Shown: positions 42,088 to 53,970 of the stretch, piece by piece
Layout of the letters: every line of letters begins with the position of its first letter
Numbering within the stretch: the first letter of the stretch is position 1
NCBI RefSeq assembly: GCF_003254395.2
Contig: NC_037641.1
Span: forward strand, 5,066,001-5,130,000
Source of the DNA: Apis mellifera
Taxonomy: Eukaryota > Arthropoda > Insecta > Hymenoptera > Apidae
Length of the DNA stretch: 64,000 nucleotides
Direction of reading: 5' to 3'
Program-made: the position numbers and the translations under genes
Notes under the pieces: generated by a model
The model's input: only the letters and a program-made list of their open reading frames with translations
The model's database searches: none
What the model was told of the DNA's origin: nothing

Positions 42088-45000
42088 AACCAAATTCGAA
42101 GTAGCAGTGCAAGTTTACATATTTGACACAGTTTGAAGCTATCTAAGATTAATATGCGCGTAGATAAGCTTCCTTCGCGTTTCTATAAATTTTGCAATAT
42201 AACGTAGAAACTTGTACTTTTTTTTTTTCTTTTTGCTACATAAACTTTTTTTTTCAGCTATTCGAATTCATTATACATGCAGTGATTCTCGTTTTTTTTT
42301 TTTTTTTTACTCTACGTGCTTTTTTAATGGAAACGTTGCACGTCATTCATATGTATGAAATATATATATATAGGTTTATATAATTTGGATGATTCTACGT
42401 AGTCAATTAAAATTCTCTTTAAAAAAAGAGTATCTTTAAAAGATTCTCTCATCAATTAATTATCCATGTATCTCTCTGTTCACACCGCAAACTAATTCCT
42501 CGACATTCCGATCCAATCGTTCCATCGTCTGTCTATTTTTAAAAATTCTTCGTAAAATAATATAAAAAGAAGTATTATTTATTCCTCTTTTCGATTTCTC
42601 TCAACATAATGAAACGAAAAAGAATTCTGAGGAGATGAGACGAGATAGAACGTTTCAACTAAGTAAAAATTCGGAAAAGCGGATCGAAGAAGGAACGGCG
42701 GGTTGTTTATTATCGTGGCCACGTACTTTTTCGCTATTTTCCCGACGTGGTCACGGTGGAAAAAAAAAAAAAGCTCGAGAGGACGTGGCTGGCGACGATT
42801 CTCGATGCCGTGAGAATCGTCGCACCTGCACCACCATCGATCTAAACTTTTCGCGTTCGAACGTTGGGGAATCATTTATTCATAGGCATACACCGGCCAA
42901 TTGTTACCAATAGCGGCTCACACGCCTTCAGAAGGGAAATTACCGGTCGCTTTTCTCCCTGAGAATTTTTTTTCCCCTTCGTTCTGATTCACGATCGAAC
43001 AAAACCCTGTTATTTAGACAATTTTTTTAAATATTAAACGAATTGACGAAATGATAAAATAGAGAAGAATCTCCATATGAAATTCGCACGATAATGAAGA
43101 ATGGAATTTAAATTAAACGTCGTGAGATTTTTCGCACATGAAAGATTATTTTTAAAAAGCACGTTTAAATATGATGATTTGAAAATTGTGATCGTAGAAA
43201 AATCAGAAAAGGAAAAGATGTTCCGCTTAAATCAACTCGCAGTAACGATGGATCAATGGCGGAAACGGGAAATAAAACATTGCATTGTCGATATTTATCT
43301 TCGATAATATCTATACGTTTGCACGAGAAAACAGCAAATTCACGATGGAACGTCAACAGAGTATAGAGGAGAGTATAGAAGAAAAAGGGGAAATAAAGAG
43401 AAGGGATGGCGAAATAGAAGCGCGAGAAAGCATTTCTTTCCATGTTCCGATAGTATTTCGAGAAGTTCATACCCACGGGACGAAAACACGTGAACTGATA
43501 TTAATCTTGGAACGTCATCTCGCCGATATTAACTCCGCCCTGTCAACGGATCCTCTTGATGAATTGCCATCGAGTAATTGATTTTATTTATAAGAGAAGA
43601 GCCGGTTCCAATTCCACCTGTCCACCCACGATGCCCACTCGAAAATAGTCGTTCATTACGGTCGAAATGTAGGCCATTCTCCTCAATAATATGCCAATCC
43701 CAAAACATTTAAAATTTAAAAACAATTAGCATGATATATCACGATTTCATCGAACCATTGAGTATCTATTTTAATTTGTGAAATTTTGGAGCACGCGATT
43801 TTTTTTACCAGATCTTTGTTTTTCTTTTCGCCAAACTTGCATACTTTCCAATTGTTAAAAATTAAACTAATTAATCATCGTTCGTTTAATTATTTTTCCA
43901 CAATCCGAGGGGAAAAAAACGAAATTCGAAACCATCGACGAGGAATTCTCGTCTAAAAGAGGGTATATTTCTCGTCGATGCAAGAAGCTCAGAAATTGGA
44001 ACGGGTTGAAGCAGGAGGATCGTGTTTAATTGATTCCATTAGCCAACGGATTACCGTTCGATCTGCGATTCGAATCTCACGTTTTTTCTTAGAAACCAGG
44101 GCTTTGTTTGTTCTCTGCACGAGAATGCACGTATATGGTGTACACGAGCTACTAACATACGATTCAATTATTTTCTAACGCCACAGTATGTATCAAACCG
44201 GTTATCGAATTTTCCCATCAAAATCACGCTCCACCTCTGCGAAAAATAATCATAATAATATAATTGGAACGAAGCAAACAAATATTGAGAGGATCGACGT
44301 TCATTTAAAAGGATAAAATATATTATTTTCCCAACTCATATCTCGATTTCTAATAAATTAGATTCTTTGGATGATCGATGTTTCATCGTAATTGTTTTTT
44401 AATTAAAATTTTTTTAACTAATCTTAAAATTAACAATTCAATAAAATTTGCATAAAAGTCGAATAATACGAGGACCCCAAGAATCGAATCGAAACGTCGC
44501 AGAGATCGGAAAATAAAGATCGAAATTGTTAAATTTCAACTCGAAACAAATAAATTAATACCTCTGATTTAAATAATTTAAAATAATTCATGAATATTTA
44601 AATGTGCCCATAACACGAGTGATAAAGCAACATGTATCATTAATGGAAAATTCGATGAATTTTTTATCGGATTACAAGAAGACTTAATCGAGCCTCTTCG
44701 TTGTTCGACGACCCAACAATTATGCCAATCCCTGTGGAACTCGAATGAGAATCGAATCGAGAATAATTTTACCAGAATGGAAAAAGTTTTGGTCAGCCGA
44801 TATTAAATTTGCGAGGAAACAGAAATGAAACAAAGGAATCGAAAAACGTAGTTGAAGAATCGATAAATGACTTTCTTATTCGAAGATCCAATTCCAAGTA
44901 ATTTCGATCTCGTGGAGGAAAGTCAGAATTTCTGGAACTCAATGATAAAATAAAAGAAAATAACTAGGGGAAGAGTAAAATGAAAAAAAATTTTATTTAT

Positions 45001-45668
45001 TAGCGAAGAGTTGACCATCATTGGTGATACTGTTTGACGAAAGAAAAAAGTTCTCGAAAAACAGATGCATTCGTGCATCGTCGCGTAGCCTGTTTTTAAC
45101 GCTTAATCCTGCGCGATACAAAGGTTAACAAACTTTTATTCTTTTATCGTGGTTGCATGTGTACATGACATTCGCTCACCAAGAATAGACCACCGTGTCG
45201 ATGCATTCGTAGAAAAGAAAAATAATTATGTTCGAATTGTCTGGAATCGTAGACATATAAAAAAAAAAAAACTGAGAATAAGCGAAGCAGAATGAAAAAA
45301 AAAAAGATAATTAAAATCACGTGGTAGAATTAGATGAATAGATTTAAAAAGATTTGTAGTGTATATAATCATTAAAAAGTATTTATAATTTTATTTTATC
45401 TACTTTTATTTATTAAATTGAAAATTAGCTCCTAAATCAATTGAAATTAATTTAATTTTAATTAATGTCGCAATATATATAGTAGAATAATATCATTATA
45501 CATTGAACTATAAAATTAGATGAAAAAATTAATTTCATCTATTCGTTATTAATAAATTAATAATTGAATAAAAATAAGATAAATATGAATTAAAAAATAT
45601 AAAATAAAACGTTATGATCCTATATAAATAACTCGAGAAATTCCCTACGAGGAATCCATATTCCAACA

Positions 45669-45739
45669 GCATCGGTGGTTCAGTGGTAGAATGCTCGCCT
45701 GCCACGCGGGCGGCCCGGGTTCGATTCCCGGCCGATGCA
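45669..45739 (+). tRNA. tRNA-Gly (GCC), copy 1
   Basis: This is a 71-nt tRNA gene. The 7-bp acceptor stem GCATCGG pairs with CCGATGC and is followed by discriminator A. The anticodon stem is CTCGC/GCGGG with loop CTGCCAC, giving anticodon GCC at 45701-45703, which reads GGC and GGT glycine codons. The internal A box (TGGTTCAGTGG) and B box (GGTTCGATTCC) are intact. A T-run at 45755-45762 serves as the Pol III terminator. There is no intron and CCA is not encoded. It lies inside ZSWIM8 intron 1 on the opposite strand. Copies 2 and 3 have the same 71-nt body but different flanks. Confidence 0.97.
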
Positions 45740-45754
45740 AAATAATAAGAATTA

Positions 45755-45762
45755 TTTTTTTT
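45755..45762 (+). terminator. Pol III terminator of tRNA-Gly copy 1
   Basis: A run of eight Ts lies 16 bases after the discriminator base, followed by further T-rich sequence to about 45785 that could act as backup terminators. Confidence 0.7.
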
Positions 45763-45880
45763 CTTTCTTTTTTTTTTTTTTTTTTACATATTATTTACTA
45801 AAATATTTTTTTTAAATATGTTTCTAAAAATTCTATTTTTTCCTAATATAAAATAAATTATATAAAAAAAAATAAAACAT

Positions 45881-45928
45881 ATTATTATTGTTGTATTATT
45901 ATTCTTATTATTATTATTGTTGTTGTTA

Positions 45929-45966
<38 letters not shown>
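45881..45966. repeat. ATT/GTT microsatellite between tRNA genes
   Basis: A run of ATT units is interrupted by GTT units, between tRNA-Gly copies 1 and 2. Confidence 0.9.
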
Positions 45967-45968
<2 letters not shown>

Positions 45969-46040
45969 GTTAATTTAATATTGTATGAAAGTAGGTGATC
46001 TCTTTCTTTCAATTACTTTCAGAATTATCATTTCACCGAA

Positions 46041-46111
46041 GCATCGGTGGTTCAGTGGTAGAATGCTCGCCTGCCACGCGGGCGGCCCGGGTTCGATTCC
46101 CGGCCGATGCA
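46041..46111 (+). tRNA. tRNA-Gly (GCC), copy 2
   Basis: The mature sequence is identical to the copy at 45669, with intact A and B boxes, anticodon GCC at 46073-46075 and acceptor stem GCATCGG/CCGATGC. The terminator is a run of nine Ts at 46117-46125, five bases after the gene. It starts 302 bases after the end of copy 1, with an ATT microsatellite between them. Confidence 0.97.
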
Positions 46112-46116
46112 ATGAA

Positions 46117-46125
46117 TTTTTTTTT
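46117..46125 (+). terminator. Pol III terminator of tRNA-Gly copy 2
   Basis: A run of nine Ts begins six bases after the last tRNA base. Confidence 0.75.
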
Positions 46126-47917
46126 AATTCTATCAAAAATAAAAAATAATTTATTTCCTACAATTATTAATTATAATAATTCATAAATTTTAATTATTAT
46201 TCTTTTCTATTATTCTCTATTCTATATAGTTTTTCATTTTCATTTTTTATTCACTAATTTAAATATATGATACTTTATTTTTAATAATAATATGTTTCTT
46301 TTTTTTTTTAACGTTCTTCAGTAATTAATTTCTAGTGATCGTATTTTGCAAAAAAAAAAAAAAAAATGCGAAGTTCACAAGTACGGTTTGCCTCCTTTCC
46401 CTGAATCTCATTGGAACATCGATCCTACTAAGGTCCCTGAAAGAAGGTGGCCATGAACTCTAAAGAGATACACATTCGTGATGATTTTAAAATCACCTAA
46501 TCTAAAACTCATCCTCTTTTTTTTTTTTTTATATATCTTTTAGATATATGTTTTCTTCTCTTTATAAAGCTCTTTATCTTTTTTGCAATTATACTAATTT
46601 CGAAAATGTTAGAATCTTTACAAAATTCAAAAAACGTCATTCCAGTTTTATTTCAATATAAATATAATATCACAAATTCATACTGAAACAAAGCACATTT
46701 TTTTGCAGAAATGTCTAGATTTCATCAACGAATCTAAATAATAGTCATTATCCTGATACAGAGTCATGGTGAAATTGAGTATCGTGATAACCTCGACACA
46801 GAGCAAGTTGAAAGAAACACGATGCCAAGGCCATATCTACACGGAGAGAACCAGTAAATGTCAGTTTAACCGGTTGAAGTACCTTTCCCTGTTAAAATCA
46901 CTCACACGAAGCTGAGTAGTGCACGACTCTTCACCGGAGAGATGCTTTCGAGTATACATGACTTTTTCAAGGTAGATAGTAAGCTCACTGGTAAAGATAG
47001 GATCCGTTATAACTATATGATTCCTGATGATGAAGGAATTTTTTTTTTTTTTTGCCTTTTGTAAGCTCAGGTATAGAAAGAAGGAGAGAGAAAAAAAAGA
47101 CAGAGAGCGAAATGGCTGAAGTCTCACTTGCGTAAGAGAAAGATGCATTTTAAGGATCGGTTGGACAAGCAGGGCCAGGTGCATTGACTTTGGTCCGAGA
47201 CAAACCGGATGTCGAAGTCGATTGCCCTAGGGTCTAGGTTCTATACTTTTCTACACTTGGGTTTATTGACTTCCAATAGTAAATTGTACGATAATATTCG
47301 ATAAATATTTAAGACAAAATATAATTTAAAAAATTTTTTAAATCTTATAAATATTGAAAATAAAATTTTTAATTATTTTTTATATAAAATTTTAAAAAAA
47401 AGATAAAAATCGATGCAATTCTTATAAATTAAAAAAGCATATGATTATAAAATTCTATTTCAATTTATTGCAAAAATCAAATCATTGTTGCGATAAAGAA
47501 TGGTCTAGTACTTGATAGTAAGTCTAATGCAGGAGGGGAGAATGGTCGTTTCTATAGCTCATCCTCTTTGTTATACTCGGACCACGAAAGTGCAATGGCC
47601 GACCCTGAACCAGAGTCGTCGGTAAAACTGACCAACGATTTGTTATTGTCTTTCTTTATGCTTTATTCTTAGCAATGTTTATTTGAAATATTACAATTGT
47701 TTACCGTTATGTTTGACGAAAGAAATTTCCATATAAACTATTATGTTTATGTAAAGTTATTTTTAAAATGATTTACTAAATATTATTTTTGTATTATTAT
47801 ATTTATAACCTATGATTAAATTTAAAATATTAAATTATAATTGAAAATATTGCACATTTAGATTTTCTACTATAAATAATACTAGGAAATTAAATAATAA
47901 AACTATAATTTTCAAGA
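46126..47917. other. AT-rich spacer between tRNA copies 2 and 3
   Basis: Mostly AT-rich DNA with GC-richer patches at 46380-46490, 46740-47260 and 47500-47640. Neither inverted repeats nor a coding frame were recognised. Confidence 0.6.
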
Positions 47918-47988
47918 GCATCGGTGGTTCAGTGGTAGAATGCTCGCCTGCCACGCGGGCGGCCCGGGTTCGATTCCCGGCCGATGCA
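47918..47988 (+). tRNA. tRNA-Gly (GCC), copy 3
   Basis: The mature sequence is again identical to copies 1 and 2, with anticodon GCC at 47950-47952. A six-T terminator lies at 47998-48003. It sits 1.8 kb from copy 2 in AT-rich DNA. The first bases after the gene (AAATAAT) resemble those after copy 1, which may reflect duplication. Confidence 0.97.
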
Positions 47989-47997
47989 AAATAATTA

Positions 47998-48003
47998 TTT
48001 TTT
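47998..48003 (+). terminator. Pol III terminator of tRNA-Gly copy 3
   Basis: A run of six Ts begins ten bases after the last tRNA base, with a second longer T-run just beyond. Confidence 0.7.
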
Positions 48004-48564
48004 CATAATTTTTTTTTAAATATAATATTTTATATATTTCTATATTTTTTTATTATAAAATATAAAAGAATATATATATAAACGAATTCTTAATATTAAA
48101 TTTCTCAATAAAAAATATATTTATATAAATATATTTCTTTATAATTAATCAATTATCGATATATTATGTGCGAATAATATTTTTTTCAAATATACTTCCA
48201 TTTAAAAGATCAATGCTGATAACTTAAAAATTAACTAACTTTTCGAAAAAACAATGAACTAATATGTTCGAAACAAAAATAAATTTTCTCTTCGTGTACT
48301 TATATCACTTAACTCTCTTCACAAACAAGGACGAGAAAAGAAGGAGAACGTAAGATAAAGCAAAATCTCGAAGTAGAATTATTATCTGATTGTTGCAACC
48401 GGTAAGACAAGAATCCGTAAGGATAGCAAGAAACTCTACACAAAGGCAAAATAATATCGCTTTAAATTACGATATACTACCAGAAAAACGATCGCTATCT
48501 TTAAGATAACACAATATTATTTTCGTCTTTAATTCTAACAATCGATTCAAATATGAAGTAAAGG

Positions 48565-48795
48565 ATGTCTCAAAATTAACACAAGATTTGAATTAAATAT
48601 AAAAGAGAGTTTTTAAAATATTATTTTTAAAATATTGTTAAAAATAAAATAATGAAGACACGTTGTTGTATCGTATAACACTCCATTTTTACTAACCCTA
48701 AACTTTCAACTGTCAAACTGTTCTTTTTTCAAGATTGCCAACAACTTAATGCAAAAATGGCGGCAAATTCAAATCTTGTATTAATTTTGGGACAT
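48565..48795 (-). mobile_element. Short mariner-like (MITE-type) remnant
   Basis: Inverted repeats of 30 nt lie at 48565-48594 and 48766-48795. They match at 28 of 30 positions and start ATGTCTCAAAATTAA or, reverse-complemented, ATGTCCCAAAATTAA. The element is only 231 bp, so it is non-autonomous. On the minus strand an ATG at 48686 opens a 19-codon frame beginning MECYTIQQRVFII. This resembles the start of the helix-turn-helix domain of insect mariner/Tc1-type transposases (DUF4817-like), after which the frame is lost. This suggests an internal deletion derivative that kept the 5' end of the transposase gene. TA dinucleotides at 48559-48560 and 48799-48800 could be the target duplication. 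The family name is from memory of the motif and unverified. Confidence 0.6.
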
Positions 48796-49118
48796 TTATA
48801 AATTCGAATGATAATGATTTTGTGATTTTTCTTCTGAATATTAATAAAATGCAAATAAATCTAAAACATTCTTATTTCTTATATTATATTAATAAATGAA
48901 TATTAAAAATAAAACATACATTAGGAATATTTTAAATATCAAAAAAGCATTTTTTGTTTTTGTATACATTTTCATGAAATGTTTTATTTAAAACAAAAAT
49001 TACTTTAATTTTAAAAATTAATTCTGTTTTTTTAACAAAAATATAATATAAAAAAAAACAAAATTATTTTCTTTATAAATTACCTGTACATTTCATTTTT
49101 GGACGATTCGTTAAGAAC

Positions 49119-49146
49119 ACTTACCTGCAACAGAAAAAAATAATAC
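49119..49146 (-). other. Recursive splice site (ratchet point) candidate
   Basis: On the host strand the sequence reads TTATTTTTTTCTGTTGCAG followed directly by GTAAGT. This is a strong polypyrimidine tract and CAG acceptor abutting a consensus donor, with the junction between 49125 and 49124. Such zero-length exons are known in long fly introns, where they allow stepwise removal. This one would split the intron into a first step of 12,616 nt and 46,552 nt remaining. A further CAG|GTAATT at 49084/49083 could act as the donor of a 41-nt RS-exon. The match is seen directly; its use is inferred. Confidence 0.6.
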
Positions 49147-52100
49147 GAATATAATTTATGTTAGAATATAATGCATTAAGCATTAGATTTAAAATTTGAA
49201 ATAATGGCATATTTTATATTAGACATAAGATTTTTCGTAATCGATATTTAAATATTCATTTATTCAGAACGAAAATTCTAATTGCGATGTATTTTAAAGT
49301 AATTTTAAAGTTGCCAACGATTCATATGGCTCAAGCAAATAAATATATAATTAAATTATATTAGTTATATAACCATACAAATTATAAATCACTTTTAATC
49401 ACAATCATTTGAAATTTTGTGATTGTTTAAAGTATATCTATGAAATTTATAGGTTAAAGTACTATATCTATGAAATAGATCAAATTGTTTGTATATTAGT
49501 TTGAATCTTAAAAATGGACAAAAAAGAACAATATATATTTTATAAAAAGTCTAATATCTTTAAATGATTTTATTTTTCTAAAACTTACGAACTTGATAAA
49601 TCAATTCTTTATAAATTTTCTTAAAACTAAACATCTATAAATTATAAGAATAACTAAAAAAAACATTGAGATATTGAATATAAAGAAGATAAAATGTTCA
49701 TAAAATCTTTTTTACGATAGATTTTCGAAAATGGATTTTTTGCACAGAAGAAACAGGAAGACAAAAGATTATTTTTTCTTTTTCATTCATTTCCCTCTTC
49801 CGCTTTTCATCAAGTTACCTAGTCACCTCGTCAGATGAATACAATTCCAAATCAAGCCACAATTCCACCAAGATTCCTCCTTCTTTACTTTTTATCGTTT
49901 CATCCCTGTCACATTTTCAACTGTTCTGCCTTCTGTTCTTTTCCTTCTTCAAACCCCTTCTCTTTCACCAGACTTTTAGTCGCATCCAGCCAGCAGGGGA
50001 CAAAGAGCTCGAAAGTTCTGGCCGTCGAGCGATTTGTCATTCGGTCGCGTGTCTCCGCCATTTTACATCCACCATCGTTCTTTCTTTTTTCGATTTTCAT
50101 GCATACTTCACTTAGAGCCGTCTGTTTTCTTTCTGTCTCGTCTTCTCACTATTTTTTTTTTACTAACGTCGGCACTACTATTATTTGCTTTGCTACTATC
50201 TTTGTTATTCTCTTATAGATCGTCTCACTTTTACTTTTCAACATTTCCTTATTTTCTTTTTTCTCATCTGCCGAATTTCTTTTTTTCTTTCATTTTTTCT
50301 AAACTTTTGTGTTTGTTCTCTGACTTCTGTAACAGTACTTTCTTTATCCAATAGGTTTCCCTTGAGCATCCTTTTTTCTCTCTTTAATTCGCCTGTGCTG
50401 CCCCTGGTGTTCTTCCTAGTTGAATAAACAGGCTAGAAACGCGCGCGGCACGCTCGTCATGCTTTAATATAGTTCGTGCATAATGCATCGCGGTATTGTG
50501 CATAAGTACTCATGGGACTTCGCGATATATTCCAATTTTACACCCTACTGTCGATCGATTTCGAACTGTGAATTCAATAGAAATATCCGTAAATTGTGAA
50601 ACAAGAGGCGTCACTCGACAAGAACATGAAAATCCTTGATATTCAGACGATAAAAATGCGGTCGTTTTCGTTGGTAAAATCGTGCACAATGTATGTTGTA
50701 TTATTCGTGCATTGTTTCTTTATACAATTAATAATACTAACAATTCAATTTGAGTTCGTTAGAAAATTAATAAAATGAATTCTTATTAAAAAATTAACAT
50801 AAAAAATCGTCTATGTTCAATCATAGAATATCGTCTATGTTCAATATAGAATAAATATTTGAAAAAGTAACTAAAATAAATAAATCGTTAAAAAGAATTT
50901 ACCATAAATTTTGAATATGTTAGAATAATTCATTCCAATATTTTGTATGTTGTATATATCGACAGAATACATCTTAGTGATATATACACAACTAATGACT
51001 CAGCAAATAATATGTATATATTAGTCAATAACCTAAAATATTATTATAAAAGCAAAAACACATATAATAATATAAACTAATCATTTATATATTTTTATAT
51101 TCATTTATATATATATATATATATTTATTCAATTATAATTTTCTATACTATTATAACAAGTCATTTCAAAGTTTAACAAGAAAAACCCTAAATAGCTTAA
51201 TCTTCATAAAAATCACAGACAACTCGTGGGAACATACATATATTTTTACCTACGATCTTGAATTCGTATTAAAAGAATTTTAAAGAAATCAAACGTTCTC
51301 AAAAGAATTGCGTGCGACTATTCATTTAAGAGTAAAAAAAAGAAAATAAAAATAAAAAAATAAAGAAAAAGACAAACCAAACTCTCGTAGTGACACGTGC
51401 GTGAACGTTCATAGAATGCTTTTGCAAAGTTCGAAGCATGCATCTGTTGCCTCCTGGTAATTATGGTTGAGGGCTGGATAACTATATGACACACACGTGC
51501 ACGACAAAATCCATATAAAACCGTGTAACTAGCAATATGCACGCGCGTGTATATATATACCGATAATCACAGTGTCTCAGGGACTAGGTGAACGGAACGG
51601 AGCAAAAGAGAGGATAGAGACCCTCGCCTTCGAACGGCCAAACCGCACGGTAATTACGTAGGGGAGATGCTCCATTGTTCTACGCTAATTTTCTACCTGG
51701 TGCATATATATGTACGTCCGGTGGCTGTACTAAAGGTGAAGTTTCATTGCAACTTCAATACGCGGGAAAAGAAAGATTGGCATTCGAACGAAACAAATGT
51801 TGAAGAAGATGAATAGAGCGACACCTATTATATGAAATTATGAACCCTAGTAAAAGCGCTATAGTCGATGTAAAATGATACAATTCGTTATTTGAAGTGC
51901 AAAGAAACTAGACTAGTTATATTGCATTATGAAATTTAAATCTTTAAGTTTTTTCTCTAATTTAAAGGTAATAACAAATAATTTTATTAAATCGTATCAT
52001 AAATTACTTGTTTGGCATTCAACCAACTATATCTATTAATTTTTGTTCCTTTATAAGCATTTCTAAAACATTATTTTCAAATGCCGTGACTTTCATCATG

Positions 52101-53759
52101 GCTACAAGTTACTATGAAAACATCATTTTGCTGATCCAGCCATGTCATATTTATGAAGAATTGAACGAATGAATAATAAAATCAAAAAACTATATTAACT
52201 ATACTAACAAAATAAGATTATTTCAAATTTCTGGAAGAATTAATTTGTAAAACAATGTAAGTATATTGATTCTTCGTATAATTAAAAAATCGTATAAAAT
52301 TTATTTTTAAAAATTTTAATCATATCACTTACGGAATATAGAGAATAAACATAAGAATAAAAATTTGTTTGGTTTTAAAATATAATACATTCAATTAAAA
52401 CTAAAAATTAAAAAAAATTAATTAAAAAATTAAAGTGATTTAATTAAAATGATAAATATATAAGTATCAATATATATTGATAATTGAATTCGCATTGTTC
52501 AGATCAATTATATTCTCGGTAAGTAAACTATATATATAAAATCTATTCTATATATAACTATAAAACTATTTCGAATCAAAATTTTGCAATATGGATTTTA
52601 TTATCCACTTTGTAGTATGGCTGTGCGGAGTTTGAAAGGTCATTGCCCAAGGATAAGCACACATCGATGCAAGATAATGAAGTTTCGGTTGACTCGATAG
52701 ATCCGTGCACAAGAAGACAATTCAAGCGTACCGCTCGTCAGGTTAATTGAATTTATGGCTCGATATTCCGGGCGTGAGCGATTACGATCGACGATAAGCC
52801 GAGTCGCGTGAATCTTCTACGCGATGGATCCTTGTTAACGAATTCGCCTCGAACAATACCTGAAGATCGTCAATTTAATTTTCTGATTTTTCCTCTATTT
52901 GAACAGACTATTAAGATGGAAAATCATTAATTCAAATATAAAAAAAGAAATTGTCATGGAAATAATATCCGAGAAATAATCTAAGTATGCAATCTTAATA
53001 TAAAATTATTTTATCCAATCATTAATTAAAACAGTAATTATTTCAAATTTAAGTTAAAATTTAATTAAATTAATAATTATGAAAAAATAAAAGCTACAAA
53101 AATGATATTAAATATATCATATTTCTTTCTAGGCATATTAAATACAATCAGTTCAAAAATTATGAAAAATGGACCTGCTCCTTCTCTTGTTGCAAATTCT
53201 TCAATTGTCAGTTGTCATCTCGAAAACATGATAAATCAACTATCCATAAAGAACGATGAGAGATCAAAGAATATTCTTGAAACATCGTGGCATCATTAAT
53301 CAGGATCAATTTATGCATTACCATGAATAAAAGGTCACATTACGATCTATAAAATTCATGAAATCCATTTGGAACAATGACGAATTAAATACGAACTAAA
53401 GGGATTTTAATTTAGTATAGACGAGCTTGTGAAAGATTTCAGTGAGGAGAATATTCGAGGTATAAATCGTCCTGGAAAGCGAATAATATTCTTATTCTGG
53501 AACTTACAATTGAGTGGAATGATGATCGCGTAAAGCTGTCGAGAATCGTTCAAATTCGAATTAGTCAGATAACGGAAATTCGAAGGAGTTAGAAACGCGA
53601 ACGTGGATTAGAATTTTGCTCGTAATTTATGCGATAAACATATATAACGAGATTGAAAAGATATTAGCTTTCATTTTATTTATTAGATTCATTTTATTTT
53701 TTTATATGAATTATAAATTTATTTTCTTCAATATTTTACTTTACTTTAAATGACAATCA

Positions 53760-53970
53760 ATCGTGGATGATTTTGAAATATAGTTAAAAGAAAATTCTAA
53801 AGAACATTCATATAATATTCAAATAATCTTGAATGATTTTAAACGAATCTGAATAACATTCAATAATTCAATAATCTTGAATGACTTTGAAATATCTTTA
53901 TAATAGACCTTAGATGAAATAATTTTAAATAACTTTGAATATCTTTATATGATTCTGAATATTCTTATAC
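53760..53970. repeat. Degenerate TGAAT-rich repeats
   Basis: Variants of AATAATCTTGAATGA and GACTTTGAAATATCTTT recur. An exact 15-base copy occurs at 53822 and at 53869. It looks like an eroded minisatellite with no fixed period. Confidence 0.4.

Larger units (their letters stand above)
38131..45660. other. Intron segment, no confident gene
   Basis: It opens with a GC-rich block (38131-38800) in which frames on both strands stay open, including the longest in the window (190 codons, +). That frame has no ATG at its first codon and no motif I know. The block 40740-41470 holds the YY1-type palindrome. Beyond about 44 kb the sequence becomes AT-rich. Confidence 0.55.

Noticed and set aside
45995..46186. 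Plus-strand frame of 63 codons
   Set aside because: It runs straight through tRNA-Gly copy 2.
49835..50427. Plus-strand frames of 80-127 codons rich in Phe, Ser and Leu
   Set aside because: The composition follows from the pyrimidine-rich tract; no domain is seen and the frames overlap each other.
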